The position numbers and the translations under genes were made by a program. The notes beneath the pieces were generated by a model. It had not been told where the DNA came from. It did not search any database and was given only the letters and a program-made list of their open reading frames with translations. A stretch of DNA of 37,221 nucleotides from a virus. This document shows, in pieces, positions 12,793 through 22,640 of this stretch (within the stretch, counting starts at the first letter, position 1; the number at the start of each line of letters is the position of its first letter). Where the stretch lies: the IMG/VR virus record IMGVR_UViG_2162886007_000037, positions 1 through 37,221 of that record. One strand, given 5' to 3'.

Positions 12793-14453
12793 TGGATATT
12801 CAGGCTAAGCAATTATGCGCTCGGTTGGGGCAAATGAAGCTCAGCCGATCTATTTATGAGGCGCATTGGGGTGAGTGCTACAAGTACGGTGCTCCAGAGC
12901 GTCAACAATCATTTGTAGGTTCCGATCCTAAATCACAGCGTGAAAAAGAACGTGCAGACCTAGTTGATTCAACAGCAGCCGAAGCAATCCAGCTACTTGT
13001 ATCAATGATCATGTCAGGTGTTACGCCTGCCAATTCTATTTGGTTCCAAGCTGCGCCCGATGGTGTTGATGATGTATCCGAACTAACAGACGGTGAACGT
13101 TGGTTGGAAGAAGTTTGTCAATTCATGTGGCGTAATATTCATGCTGCAAACTTTGATAGTGAAGCTTTTGAAACTATCACAGACGTAACCGTTGCAGGCT
13201 GGGGCGTTCTCTACACCGATATTAATCACAAAGAGGGTGGCGGCTATGTGTTTGAAGCATGGCCTACTGGTAATTGCTGGATAGGTTCAAGCCAACCTAA
13301 CGGCATGATTGACATCATTTACCGCGAACATGAAATGACAGCCGAAGCGATGGTAAATGCTTACGGTGAAGATAAGTGCGCAGTTGATGTTGTTAATGCT
13401 GCAAGCACTGAGCCTGAGCGCCGATTCAAGTTATTACATGTGATTCAGCCACGTAAAACAAAAGGAGCAGGGCAGCTCAATAAAGATATGCCTTTTGCTT
13501 CTTATCATGTGGATATTTCTCACCAAGTTATTTTGAAAGAATCAGGCTATCACGAATTTCCATGTTCAATTCCACGCTTAAGACGTTTGCCTAATTCATC
13601 TTATGGCAATGGTCAAATGTCTGTGGCTTTGCCGGATGCTAAGACTTGCAATGAGTTAGTACTTCAAACAATTCGTGCAGCAGATATGCAAATTTGCGGC
13701 ATGTGGATTGCACAAGATGATGGGGTGTTAAATCCGCATGTTGTGAGTGTAGGTCCACGCAAAGTCATTGTCGCTAATGATGTTGACTCAATGAAGCGCC
13801 TAGATGATGGCGTGAACTTCCAAATCGCTGAGTATTTATTGAATAGCCTTCAAAACGGTATTCGTAAAAAGCTCATGGCTGACCAGTTGCCGCCGATTGG
13901 TGCTCAGCAAATGACAGCAACAGAAATCAATACACGTGTCGAGATTATTCGCCAGCAATTAGGGCCTTTATATGGTCGTTTGCAGTCTGAATTTTTAATG
14001 CCGTTGTTAGATCGCTGCTTTGGTCTTGCTTTGCGCTCAGGTGCGCTTAAGCCACCTCCAAAAGAGTTATGGGGTGCAAACCTATCTTTCAAATTTATTT
14101 CCCCTCTAGCACGCGCTCAACGCCTAGACGAGGTGCTTGCGACCGAACAATTCGTAATGTCTCTAAGTCAATTTGCTCAAGTAGATAAATCCGTACTCGA
14201 TGTTGTCGATTTTGATGCAGCAGCGAATGTGGTGGCACGTGGTCGTGGCGTTCCTCAATCAATTCTCCGTACTGATGAAGAAGTCGCTGAGTTACGTGAT
14301 GCCCGTCAAAAGGCATTGGAAGAGGAAAAACAAAAAGCAGCGCAACAACAAATGGCACAGCAGATGGGTGGCGTAATCGCTGACGGTGCTAAGGCCGCAA
14401 TTAATCAAGATCCAAGCCTTATTACAGGGATGGCAAGCGGGGTAATGCAATGA
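12792..14453 (+). CDS. Head-tail connector (portal) protein, T7 type
   Basis: The 553-residue protein matches the T7-like head-to-tail connector family in length and in motifs such as the N-terminal YEAHWGECYKYGAPERQQ and DSTAAEAIQLLVSMIMSGVTP (about 60-80), the ATEINTRVEIIRQQLGPLYGRLQSEF segment (about 377-402), and an Ala/Gln-rich C-terminus. It forms the dodecameric ring through which DNA enters and leaves. It heads the structural set portal-scaffold-capsid and overlaps the next gene by 4 bases. Confidence 0.9.
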   Translation: MDIQAKQLCARLGQMKLSRSIYEAHWGECYKYGAPERQQSFVGSDPKSQREKERADLVDSTAAEAIQLLVSMIMSGVTPANSIWFQAAPDGVDDVSELTDGERWLEEVCQFMWRNIHAANFDSEAFETITDVTVAGWGVLYTDINHKEGGGYVFEAWPTGNCWIGSSQPNGMIDIIYREHEMTAEAMVNAYGEDKCAVDVVNAASTEPERRFKLLHVIQPRKTKGAGQLNKDMPFASYHVDISHQVILKESGYHEFPCSIPRLRRLPNSSYGNGQMSVALPDAKTCNELVLQTIRAADMQICGMWIAQDDGVLNPHVVSVGPRKVIVANDVDSMKRLDDGVNFQIAEYLLNSLQNGIRKKLMADQLPPIGAQQMTATEINTRVEIIRQQLGPLYGRLQSEFLMPLLDRCFGLALRSGALKPPPKELWGANLSFKFISPLARAQRLDEVLATEQFVMSLSQFAQVDKSVLDVVDFDAAANVVARGRGVPQSILRTDEEVAELRDARQKALEEEKQKAAQQQMAQQMGGVIADGAKAAINQDPSLITGMASGVMQ

Positions 14454-14899
14454 TTTATCTAATGTTCGTAGGGGTTTCAATTATTTTGGTGGGCATCATT
14501 GCCTACCAGCAAATTAAGTATGAAGAAGTAGAGGTATTACTTTGGGAAGAAGTCCGTGATCATGCGGAAACTCGTAAGCAAATCACTGAATTACAGCATC
14601 AAAAGAAAGTTGATATTCAAACAGTGCCAGATAAAGCCATTAGACAGCGATACCAGCATAAGCCATCGGCAGAAGACTACTACTCAATCTTTGAAGCACA
14701 CCCAATTGGCAGAGTCATTTTAGATGATCTGATCAATAAATTTGGCGGTGTGACCTATGTTCGGGGCGGTCATGACGCTGATCGTGAAACTTGCTTCAAG
14801 TCAGGCAAGAAATACGTAATTGACCACATTCTTATCCAAACAAATAACGCTCACAAAGTTCCACAAATTCAATCTGAGGTAACAACTGATGACAACTGA
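14450..14899 (+). CDS. Bbp19-like phage protein with N-terminal membrane segment
   Basis: This 149-residue protein has an N-terminal hydrophobic helix (about 2-18, IYLMFVGVSIILVGIIAY), then a charged stretch. The C-terminal domain (SIFEAHPIGRVILDDLINKF ... GKKYVIDHILIQ, about 75-130) resembles the Bbp19-type domain found near portal and capsid genes of BPP-1-like podophages. Its role in virions is not known. A membrane anchor on this domain is unusual. It overlaps both neighbours by a few bases. Confidence 0.65.
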   Translation: MIYLMFVGVSIILVGIIAYQQIKYEEVEVLLWEEVRDHAETRKQITELQHQKKVDIQTVPDKAIRQRYQHKPSAEDYYSIFEAHPIGRVILDDLINKFGGVTYVRGGHDADRETCFKSGKKYVIDHILIQTNNAHKVPQIQSEVTTDDN

Positions 14900-15554
14900 A
14901 GCCCAAGCACCAGAACAAACAACAACTGAAACAGACGTAACGACTACGCCGACGGACACCACTGTATTAGGAGGTGATGGAAATCAAGGTGGTGATCAAT
15001 CTGTAGAGCAAACTACAACACCTGCAACTGTAGCTACACCAGATGATTATGCAGTTGAATTAGAAGGTTTTGACTTTGAAGAGTTCAAAGCAATTGACGA
15101 AAACAAAGACTTTCTAAAAGAAGCTCATGAAGCTGGTTTATCAAATGAGCAGCTTGGCTTTGTGCTTGGGAAATATAACGAAATCATCCCTAAAGTCATG
15201 GGCCAAATGGCTGAAATGCAAACTGAAAATTGCAAAGAAGCATTGAATCAACTATGGGGCGCCGAGACTCAAGCAAACATTGGTTTAGCTGTCAAAGCAG
15301 CTCAAGCGGCTGGTCTTACAGAAGCAGAAATTCAAAGCCCTGCAATTGGCAACAATCCCGCAGTCATCAAGATGCTTGCTCATTTCGGTAAACAACTTGG
15401 TGAAGATGTGCCACCTCAGAACACACAGCAAAGCTCTGGCTTAAGTCGTGAAGAATTGATGTCAAGCGAAGCGTACATGGATGCAAACCACCCAGATCAT
15501 AAACGGGTTTATGCACAAGTTGCGCGCTTATACGAAAAAGAGTTTAAGGGGTAA
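14889..15554 (+). CDS. Capsid scaffolding protein, T7-like
   Basis: This 221-residue acidic protein has a Thr/Gln/Gly-rich disordered N-terminus (1-50) and a helical body. Its C-terminal part, ELMSSEAYMDANHPDHKRVYAQVARLYEKEF, is characteristic of podophage scaffolding proteins (DPNHPDHK-like motif). It directs capsid assembly and leaves before DNA packaging. Position between connector and capsid genes supports this. GAGG precedes the start. Confidence 0.85.
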   Translation: MTTEAQAPEQTTTETDVTTTPTDTTVLGGDGNQGGDQSVEQTTTPATVATPDDYAVELEGFDFEEFKAIDENKDFLKEAHEAGLSNEQLGFVLGKYNEIIPKVMGQMAEMQTENCKEALNQLWGAETQANIGLAVKAAQAAGLTEAEIQSPAIGNNPAVIKMLAHFGKQLGEDVPPQNTQQSSGLSREELMSSEAYMDANHPDHKRVYAQVARLYEKEFKG

Positions 15555-15557
15555 CCT

Positions 15558-16463
15558 ATGGCAACAGTAAATCAAAATCAGATTACGTCTGCGTTCATTC
15601 AGCAATTCCATGATACCTTCGATCTGGCTACCCAGCAGATGGAATCACGGTTATTGAAGACTGTAACCAATCGTGGTCGTATTCAAGGCGCTTCATTCAC
15701 CATCAATGATTTAGGCACAGTGGAGATGGAAGACTATGCGCGCTTCTCTGATACTACTTGGCAAATTCCACAGGCTGGTGTTCGTACTGCAATCATGAGT
15801 GATAAAAAATTATTTATCCCGATTGAGCATTCAGACGTTCCAAAGCTTAAAGCAAGTCCTCAAGACAAGTACGCAAAATTGTGGTTAGCAGCACGTGAAC
15901 GTAAAGTTGATGATGTCATCTATAAAGCAATCTTGGGTTCAATTTCTCGTAAAACTGTTGATGATGCTGGTGACGAGCAAACAAGTGTTGTTTCTCTGCC
16001 ATCTTCACAAATCATTTTGGCGGGTGCAACTGGCTTCACAAAACAAAAACTTATTAAGGCGAAATCTATTTTCCGCGATAACGAGTGTGATGAAGAGAAC
16101 GGTGAAGAAATTACCATTCTTTATAACTCCACAATGCTTGAGCAAATCTTGCTTGATACCACTCTTACAAGTGTAGACTTCATGGCAGTTAAAATGCTTC
16201 AGGAAGGCTCATTAAGTAAGAAATGGTTAGGTATCAACTGGGTTCCATATAACAAATTAAACAATGGTGCAGGCGGTGCAACTGAACGTCGTACTGTTAT
16301 GTATACAAAAACTTCAACACATTATGGCGATGCTCCAATCGCTCAGTTCAAAATCAATGAACGTGCGGACAAAAACAACATCATGCAAATGGGTGGTGTT
16401 CAGTCTATGGCGGCAGGTCGTGCAAACGAAGACAAAGTGGTTGCAATTGACTTCTTGATTTAA
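15558..16463 (+). CDS. Major capsid protein
   Basis: This 301-residue protein starts at ATG 15558 after AAGGGG. It follows scaffold and is closed by a strong terminator, as expected for the most abundant structural gene. The sequence (SAFIQQFHDTFDLATQQMESRLLKTV, then ARERKVDDVIYKAILGSISR) resembles the capsid proteins of BPP-1/P22-like podophages with an HK97 fold. I see no decoration domain or frameshift signal. Confidence 0.85.
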   Translation: MATVNQNQITSAFIQQFHDTFDLATQQMESRLLKTVTNRGRIQGASFTINDLGTVEMEDYARFSDTTWQIPQAGVRTAIMSDKKLFIPIEHSDVPKLKASPQDKYAKLWLAARERKVDDVIYKAILGSISRKTVDDAGDEQTSVVSLPSSQIILAGATGFTKQKLIKAKSIFRDNECDEENGEEITILYNSTMLEQILLDTTLTSVDFMAVKMLQEGSLSKKWLGINWVPYNKLNNGAGGATERRTVMYTKTSTHYGDAPIAQFKINERADKNNIMQMGGVQSMAAGRANEDKVVAIDFLI

Positions 16464-16469
16464 CACTTT

Positions 16470-16505
16470 CACCCCACTGTATGGGCATGCGGTGGGGTGC
16501 TTTTT
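16470..16505 (+). terminator. Terminator after the capsid gene
   Basis: CACCCCAC (16470-16477) pairs with GTGGGGTG (16492-16499) in a perfect 8-bp stem followed by C and five T. It is 6 bases beyond the capsid stop and would raise capsid yield relative to downstream genes. Confidence 0.85.
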
Positions 16506-16507
16506 AT

Positions 16508-16565
16508 ACCCAACAAAGCAACTCAAAACCTCAGTCAACATAACCAAAATGGCTGAGGTTTTTTT
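16508..16565 (+). terminator. CA-rich leader plus terminator hairpin abutting a start codon (copy 2)
   Basis: ACCCAACAAAGC (16508-16519) is followed by CCTCAG (16529-16534) pairing with CTGAGG (16553-16558), extendable outward with AAA/TTT. Seven T then run into the ATG at 16566. It lies directly after the capsid terminator, making two in tandem. Confidence 0.75.
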
Positions 16566-17126
16566 ATGACTATCACAAATACAAGCATCTGCAATGAGGC
16601 TTTAAACCTTTGTGGGGCTAAGTCGATTAATAATTTAGAGGATGGTACAGATAACGCAAGACGTTGTGCTGCCTTATATGATTCAACACGTAAAGCACTC
16701 TTACGCATGCATCCGTGGTCGTGTGCAAAAAAGCGTGTAGTACTCGCACCAACTACAACACATCCAACCTTTGGATATAAAAATGCATTCCCATTGCCAA
16801 AGGATTTCTTGCGAGTTTATGACCCAAATACACAATGTTTTGAGATAGAAAACCGCCACATTCTTTCTAATCAAGATTCAATTCAATTGGTATACATCTA
16901 TGACAATGACAACGAAGAAACATGGGATTCCTTACTCGTTGAGGCTATGGCGTTATATCTATGTTCCAAAATCGCTAAGCCAATTACAGGAAGCCAAGCG
17001 GAGTCGGACAGCGCATATCAAAAACTAATGAACCTTTTGAAACAGGCTAGAGCTATCAATGGTCAAGAGCGCCCAGCTCAAGACTTCTTTGTGGGTGAAG
17101 CCAACTTAGTAGAGGTGCGCTATTAA
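16566..17126 (+). CDS. Tail tubular protein A (T7 gp11-like adaptor)
   Basis: This 186-residue protein is similar in pattern to T7 gp11-type tail tube proteins: ICNEALNLCGAKSINNLEDGTDNARRC at the start, a ...YDSTRKALLRMHPWSCAKKR helix, and AMALYLCSKIAKPITGS later. It forms the ring below the connector. The start follows a U-run directly and has no ribosome site. Stop and next start overlap (TAATG). Confidence 0.82.
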   Translation: MTITNTSICNEALNLCGAKSINNLEDGTDNARRCAALYDSTRKALLRMHPWSCAKKRVVLAPTTTHPTFGYKNAFPLPKDFLRVYDPNTQCFEIENRHILSNQDSIQLVYIYDNDNEETWDSLLVEAMALYLCSKIAKPITGSQAESDSAYQKLMNLLKQARAINGQERPAQDFFVGEANLVEVRY

Positions 17127-19204
17127 TGAAAACTTCAGTCATTAAGAATAATTTCAGCGCTGGTGAATTGTCCCCATTTCTTGAGACGAGAACAGACATA
17201 CAGCAGTATGCGAATGGTGCACGTGAACTAACTAATGTCATCCCATTGGTTGAGGGCGGTGTCAAGTCAAGACCAGGCACGTTTTTTAGATCCTTATTTG
17301 CAGGTGCTATTCGGTTAATCCCATTTGTAGTGAACTCAGAGCGCACATATCTAGTTATTTTTAAAGCAAGTCAGATCGTTGTTTATGACCCTAGAACGTA
17401 TGCAACCGTAACAACTCTGACTTCACCATATACATCGGCACAAATCAATGATGTGCAATTTGTACAGTACCGGTACAGCATGTTCATGACGCATAGTGAA
17501 GTGCCTGTATATCGATTCAGATGTTCAGATGACTTTACTAATTGGGAGATGGATGTATTTAACTACACCCATCCGCCTTTAGATGATGAAAACTCACGAA
17601 GTCCTTTTCGTAAAGGAACCCCAAGCGGGAAAGAGTTAGGGTCAGCAGTTACTTTCACACTTAGCCCGATTCCTATTTGGTCTGAAACGGTTGACTATTT
17701 AAAGGGTGATGTAGTCTGGTTTGATGACAAGTACTATCAATCTTTACGTGCCAATACTAATAAAACACCTCCTTTGAATGCCACAGATTGGGTGGAGGTT
17801 CCTGCGTCAGAGGCTACAGCAGTATTTACTAGTGCAGATATTGGAAGCTATCTCGATGTGAATGGGGGGATTATTAAGATTACTAAGCTTAATAGCCCTG
17901 AAGAAATTGTAGGCGATGTTGTTAAAGAGCTTGAATCAGATACTGTTGCTATTGAGCGTTCATGGACTATTACACCGCCTGCATTTAATACTACAAATGG
18001 TTATCCGCGTTGTGTGACATTCTTTAAACAACGTCTAGTCTTAGCTAATACAAAGGCTTCGCCTAATAAAATTTGGTTAAGTGCTGTTGGTGGAATTTCT
18101 AGCTTCTTGGAAACTACAGAAGATGCAGATGCATTTAGCGTTGTTTCTGCTTCAGGCTTATCTAATTCAATTCTTTTCCTTGAGTCTACGCGTGGAATTG
18201 TGTGCCTAACTTCTGGTGGTGAGTACATGATAAGCGCCGATGGAGCACTTACGCCTACCACAGTTGAAATCAATGAACATACCTCTTATGGGGCATATCC
18301 ACTAACTCGACCTTGCCGAGTTGGTAATGAACTTTTGTTTGTACAGCGTGGCGGTGAAAGACTTAGAGCCTTGTCATATCGATATGAGGTTGACGGATTG
18401 GTGTCGCCCGAAATTAGTGTAATGGCTTCGCATATTGGTGAAGCGCACGGTGGTATTGATGAGATTACATACCAGCAGGAGCCGCAATCAATTGTTTGGT
18501 GCAAGTTGGGTGATGGAAAAGTTGCATCAATCACATTCAACCGAGATCAAGAAGTGTTGGCTTGGGCGCAACATGACTTTGGTGGTTCAGTAATTTCAAT
18601 GTGTTCACTTCCTACAAAATTGGGTAGTGATAAGTGCTTCATGTTGATCAATCGAAATGGATCTATTTGCCTTGAAGAGGTTCATGAAGATGCGAACATG
18701 GATTCTCAGCGTGATGTAGCTATTGTGAATAATGCTGTAGATGTGTCGAATGCGATTTATCTTGGTAGTTATTCACTGTTGATGAACCCTGAAAACTCTT
18801 TTTACACAGTATCTTATGAGCAAGAAGGCAACAGCTTAAAGATTCTTAATGGTACAGAAACAGGAACTATTCAGCTTGGCAAAGCATTTAATGGCGTTGT
18901 GGATTTATTCCCGCCAGAAGTGGCACAGAACCCAGCTACCACAATGTTTAGTAAAGCCAAAGTATCTCGCGTTGCATTTGTATTTAGAAATACTCTAGGC
19001 CCACTTTTTAATGGACAGATTTTAGAGTTATTTGACTTCAGCCATACCCCTATGGATGGGCAAAAACTCTTTACTGGCAGACATCTTTATGAGGGTGGAA
19101 GCTTTGATGATATCTATAAAACACAGCTTCGAATAACACTCAACAAACCGCTACCTTTCCACATGCAAGCTTTAGCTATAGAGATTTCAGTTAATGAGCG
19201 ATAA
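17126..19204 (+). CDS. Tail tubular protein B / nozzle (T7 gp12-like)
   Basis: This 692-residue protein has the family N-terminus KNNFSAGELSPFLETRTDIQQYANGARELTNVIPLVEGGVKSRPGT and long beta-rich repeats consistent with the nozzle that forms the podophage tail. It follows the adaptor gene directly. Length is within the usual range (about 650-800). GAGG precedes the TAATG-coupled start. Confidence 0.87.
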   Translation: MKTSVIKNNFSAGELSPFLETRTDIQQYANGARELTNVIPLVEGGVKSRPGTFFRSLFAGAIRLIPFVVNSERTYLVIFKASQIVVYDPRTYATVTTLTSPYTSAQINDVQFVQYRYSMFMTHSEVPVYRFRCSDDFTNWEMDVFNYTHPPLDDENSRSPFRKGTPSGKELGSAVTFTLSPIPIWSETVDYLKGDVVWFDDKYYQSLRANTNKTPPLNATDWVEVPASEATAVFTSADIGSYLDVNGGIIKITKLNSPEEIVGDVVKELESDTVAIERSWTITPPAFNTTNGYPRCVTFFKQRLVLANTKASPNKIWLSAVGGISSFLETTEDADAFSVVSASGLSNSILFLESTRGIVCLTSGGEYMISADGALTPTTVEINEHTSYGAYPLTRPCRVGNELLFVQRGGERLRALSYRYEVDGLVSPEISVMASHIGEAHGGIDEITYQQEPQSIVWCKLGDGKVASITFNRDQEVLAWAQHDFGGSVISMCSLPTKLGSDKCFMLINRNGSICLEEVHEDANMDSQRDVAIVNNAVDVSNAIYLGSYSLLMNPENSFYTVSYEQEGNSLKILNGTETGTIQLGKAFNGVVDLFPPEVAQNPATTMFSKAKVSRVAFVFRNTLGPLFNGQILELFDFSHTPMDGQKLFTGRHLYEGGSFDDIYKTQLRITLNKPLPFHMQALAIEISVNER

Positions 19205-19206
19205 GC

Positions 19207-19662
19207 ATGAAAGTTCGTGTGGCTACCCTTGATGATATTCCTACATTAGTCGAGTTTGGCAAATCATTTATGAGTGAGGCGCCAAACTATCGTGACCGTG
19301 AATACATTCCAGAAAAAGCAGAAGAACACTACAAAGAACTCCTTAAAAATGGCGTGATTTTCGTTGTTGAGCATAACGGACATGTTTGTGGTGGCTTTGC
19401 TGGTGGAATTGGTAAGGAATGGTTTAACGACCAAAGAATTGCTTTTGACTACGTAATGTATGTCATTCCTGAGTTTCGTAAGACAAAGATTGCTTACATG
19501 CTCGTTGATGCCTTCATCAACTGGTGCAAGCTCATGAAAGCTGACCGCATTCAATGCGGCACTACAACAGGTATTGAATCTCTAGGGTGTATTCGTCTTT
19601 ATAGGCATTTTGGCTTTCGCGAATACGGCACTGTACTTGATATGGGGCTAAACCATGAGTGA
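19207..19662 (+). CDS. GNAT-family N-acetyltransferase
   Basis: The 151-residue protein has a GNAT fold: RVATLDDIPTLVEFG at the start, beta strands 2-4 (VIFVVEHNGHVCGGFAGG, FDYVMYVIPEFR), the acetyl-CoA helix RKTKIAYMLVDAFINWC (about 97-113), and LYRHFGFREYG near the end. The usual (R/Q)xxGxG/A loop is degenerate. Its substrate is unknown. Such a gene in a podophage tail operon, followed by a cupin-like gene, recurs in related phages; it may modify a virion or host protein. Confidence 0.85.
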   Translation: MKVRVATLDDIPTLVEFGKSFMSEAPNYRDREYIPEKAEEHYKELLKNGVIFVVEHNGHVCGGFAGGIGKEWFNDQRIAFDYVMYVIPEFRKTKIAYMLVDAFINWCKLMKADRIQCGTTTGIESLGCIRLYRHFGFREYGTVLDMGLNHE

Positions 19663-20167
19663 AATTATTTCGCCAGATAATACCGAACTTCTCACTTATG
19701 TTTTAGGTGAGATTCATAACAAACTTTATATCGATGTCGTTCGGGATCTTAAGCAGCAAACAGAGCAAAAATTAGAATCTGGTGAGCTTGAACCAGCAGA
19801 GTTTCCTATTACCCATCACTTTTCAGATGGTGTCTACATGCGGCAAATGGATGCCAGTGCGGGAACATTCTGTGTAAGCAAAATGCATCGTACTGAGCAT
19901 CAAAATATCCTGCTAAAAGGTGCTTTAACCATCATTACTGAAGACGGCTTGGTGTACTTAGAAGCGCCGCAAGTGATTAAGTCAAAGCCCGGGACTATGC
20001 GCGTAGGTTATTTCCACCAAGATACAACTTGGATAACCATTCATCCGACCCATGAAACAGACCTTGCAGCTATTGAGCGTGAAGTAATAGTTCCAGATGA
20101 AGAGATTGAGCAGTTCCTAGCATCAATTGGGCATGAACCTAAGGAGATTTTACTATGTCATGGTTAG
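19655..20167 (+). CDS. Cupin-like protein paired with the acetyltransferase
   Basis: This 170-residue protein has a beta-barrel core (MHRTEHQNILLKGALTIITEDGLVYLEAPQVIKSKPGTMRVGYFHQDTTWITIHPTHE, about 77-135). Spaced His residues and a G-rich turn are typical of cupins. A catalytic or metal-binding role is possible. It overlaps the acetyltransferase by 8 bases and the next gene by 13, so the pair forms a fixed unit between tail-tube and internal proteins. Substrate unknown. Confidence 0.7.
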   Translation: MSEIISPDNTELLTYVLGEIHNKLYIDVVRDLKQQTEQKLESGELEPAEFPITHHFSDGVYMRQMDASAGTFCVSKMHRTEHQNILLKGALTIITEDGLVYLEAPQVIKSKPGTMRVGYFHQDTTWITIHPTHETDLAAIEREVIVPDEEIEQFLASIGHEPKEILLCHG

Positions 20168-20574
20168 CAACTGGTGCTGCCGTGGCAAGTGCAGCTTTGG
20201 CAGCATATTCATCTTATTCACAATCAAAAACAGCAGAGTGGCAGGCCGAAGCGGATGCGTCTGCTCAAGCTTCACGTGGTCGGCTTGAGGCTGAGCGAAT
20301 CTTAAAGCAAAAAGCTAAACAGCAATCTATTGCGCGTGCTGCGGCTGCCGAAAGTGGGCTAGATGTCAATGAAGGTACGGCAATTAAAATTAATGATGAA
20401 ATTGAACGCGCTGGTCAATACGATGCTGAAATTGCGCGGCAAACTGGATTTAACGCATCTCAGCGGTTAAAGGCAGAAGCTGATCAGTATGGTAAGAATG
20501 CAAATACCGCTTTGGCTTCTGGTGCATTAAACATGGTATCAGCGGGTGTTTCAGCTAAGAAGGGGTGGAAATAA
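20155..20574 (+). CDS. Internal virion protein (T7 gp14-like)
   Basis: This 139-residue, Ala-rich helical protein has a short hydrophobic N-terminus (about 2-18, SWLATGAAVASAALAAY), then a helical region (QAEADASAQASRGRLEAERILKQKAKQQ). Small size, Ala/Gln composition and a place before two large ejection proteins fit the T7 gp14 group, which inserts in the outer membrane as the channel opening. AAGGAG lies 8 bases before ATG 20155. Confidence 0.72.
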   Translation: MSWLATGAAVASAALAAYSSYSQSKTAEWQAEADASAQASRGRLEAERILKQKAKQQSIARAAAAESGLDVNEGTAIKINDEIERAGQYDAEIARQTGFNASQRLKAEADQYGKNANTALASGALNMVSAGVSAKKGWK

Positions 20575-22640
20575 TGGCACGAATCCCTATGGGCAATTTT
20601 GGTAATGCTTTGCCAGATGTGCAAGAAACTCGATTGCCTGCAAGTAATATAAATATGCTTGCTGATGCTGTTGGTAATTTTGGGCAAGTTGTCACACAGC
20701 AGGCACGTATCAATGATGAAAAACAACGTCAAGAGGAAGTAACCAATAAAAATATCGAGCTTTACAATAACAAGATTGCCGAAAAGGAAGGGCAATTAAA
20801 GCTTGATGAGTCATTATCTACTGACTTCAATGACAAAGTGGTTGATATAAAAAACCGTCTTGGTAATGGTGTTATCAATGCCAAGCAGGCTGATGAGGAA
20901 TTAAATACTTTCTCAACGCAAAAGTTTGCTGAATTGCAGCCTAATTTACCCGGTCATGCACAAGATGAATTAAAAAAATATTGGGATAGTAATGTGGTGC
21001 GCCAGCGTTCTTCATTCATGCCTTTGCAATTGCGTGCCGATGAACAAAAAGGCGGGGTGTTGGCCGACCGCTTTTTTAATGTTGCTACACGTATGGGGCG
21101 TGAAGAAGGAAAAAAATATCTATCCGACAACTTAATCGGCCTGCCGCTGTCAGAAGCTCAAAAAAGTGAACTTGCAATTAAGTATGAAACGGCCCGTGAT
21201 GTAAACGATGTCAACTCAAAAATCACCGAAGCCATTGCAGCAAATGATATTGACGCCCTAAAAAACACAGCTACCAGTTTAAAAGATTACAAGTTTATTG
21301 ATGGCGGAACAGTTCAGAAATTCCAGACCGAAATTCAAAGTAAAGTTACTACTCTTCAGCAACGTCAACAAGTTAATGAAAACAAGCGGATCAATGAAGC
21401 TGAAAAAGTAGTTAATGATTATATTCAAAGCACTTTAACAGGGCGACCACTTGATTTGACCTATCAAAGCAATGTTGAGGAAGCTGTGAAGGGCACACCA
21501 TCAGAAGCAGAGTTTCAATTTTATAAAAAACAATCTGCCGATTTCATTCGTTTTCAAGCCTTGCCAACTGATCAACAGCTTGCGGAAATCAATAGCCGTA
21601 AAGCGAAGATGAAAAATAGCTCATCGGCTGATCCTGTAGCAGAAAACAAAATCATGACTACCTATCAGAGCATTTATGACAATAAATTAAAAACTGCTAA
21701 AGAGAATCCCACTCAAGCTTTGCGTGAAAAGGGTATTCAACTACCAGAAATAACACCACAAACTGTCAAGTCAAATCCTGATGATTTTGCAAAAAGGATT
21801 ATAACCATAGGTTCTTATCAAGTTGCACAACGTGACAAGGATCCGAACGCCACTATTAAGCCGATTCCAAATGAAGCATTGCCAGCTGCAAAACAAGCTT
21901 GGGAAGAAGCGACTGTAGATCAAAAGCTTAACCTGATTAGCTCTATGATCACTCAAACTAAAGGCATTAAAAATGGTGCGAAAATTTGGGGCGAAGCTTT
22001 GGGTCAATTGGGCAATGGTGATGCAGCCTATCAAATGGCTGGTTATGCGCGTGCAAACAATTTCCGCTCGGATGCTGGCTTAGACGTAGCAACGGCAATT
22101 GTTGCAGGGAAACAGGCACTTAAAAATAAGCAAATGATTCAACCTAAAGATGCTTTGCTGAAAGAAAAGTTTAATCAGTATGTAGGGCAATCTGTTTCAG
22201 GTGAAACAGCTAATCTTAACTATGCTGCATTCCAGTCTATCTATGCTTATCTCACCGAAGCACGTGGGCAAACTCACAAGGATGCAGACGAATACAAAGA
22301 CGAGATAGGTCGCACCGCATTGGGGCTGGCTACTGGTGGAGTTTATACGCAAAAGGGCGGGTTTAAGGATTATACAGATCGCGGTATTTCAGATTGGAAA
22401 GTGTCTAAACCATACGGAATGACTGACTCAACTTTTGAATCGAAAGTCCAGAAAGGCTATTCAGATATTTCTAAAGCAACAGGTATGTCTGTAAATGATC
22501 TTGATAACTTTCGTTTATCTCGTTCAACTACTAAAGCGTCTAATGGCGACTTGATGTACGACCTTATTAACGAGCGTGGTCGTCCTCTGGTTGTAAAAGG
22601 TGCTGTTTGGCGTATTCGCATGAGTGGGGTAACTAAATAA
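20574..22640 (+). CDS. Internal/ejection virion protein (T7 gp15-like position)
   Basis: This 688-residue, mostly helical, Gln/Asn/Lys-rich protein starts at ATG 20574, which shares a base with the upstream TAA (TAATG) and follows GGGGTGG; an in-frame ATG nine bases upstream is not favoured. It lacks enzymatic motifs. By order (after gp14-like, before the transglycosylase protein) it is probably the gp15 equivalent, ejected into the cell to form the periplasmic tunnel. Assignment rests on position and composition. Confidence 0.72.
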   Translation: MARIPMGNFGNALPDVQETRLPASNINMLADAVGNFGQVVTQQARINDEKQRQEEVTNKNIELYNNKIAEKEGQLKLDESLSTDFNDKVVDIKNRLGNGVINAKQADEELNTFSTQKFAELQPNLPGHAQDELKKYWDSNVVRQRSSFMPLQLRADEQKGGVLADRFFNVATRMGREEGKKYLSDNLIGLPLSEAQKSELAIKYETARDVNDVNSKITEAIAANDIDALKNTATSLKDYKFIDGGTVQKFQTEIQSKVTTLQQRQQVNENKRINEAEKVVNDYIQSTLTGRPLDLTYQSNVEEAVKGTPSEAEFQFYKKQSADFIRFQALPTDQQLAEINSRKAKMKNSSSADPVAENKIMTTYQSIYDNKLKTAKENPTQALREKGIQLPEITPQTVKSNPDDFAKRIITIGSYQVAQRDKDPNATIKPIPNEALPAAKQAWEEATVDQKLNLISSMITQTKGIKNGAKIWGEALGQLGNGDAAYQMAGYARANNFRSDAGLDVATAIVAGKQALKNKQMIQPKDALLKEKFNQYVGQSVSGETANLNYAAFQSIYAYLTEARGQTHKDADEYKDEIGRTALGLATGGVYTQKGGFKDYTDRGISDWKVSKPYGMTDSTFESKVQKGYSDISKATGMSVNDLDNFRLSRSTTKASNGDLMYDLINERGRPLVVKGAVWRIRMSGVTK

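Noticed and set aside
15895-16176. Plus-strand open frame of 93 codons within the capsid gene
   Set aside because: Shadow frame in the major capsid gene, without a start signal.
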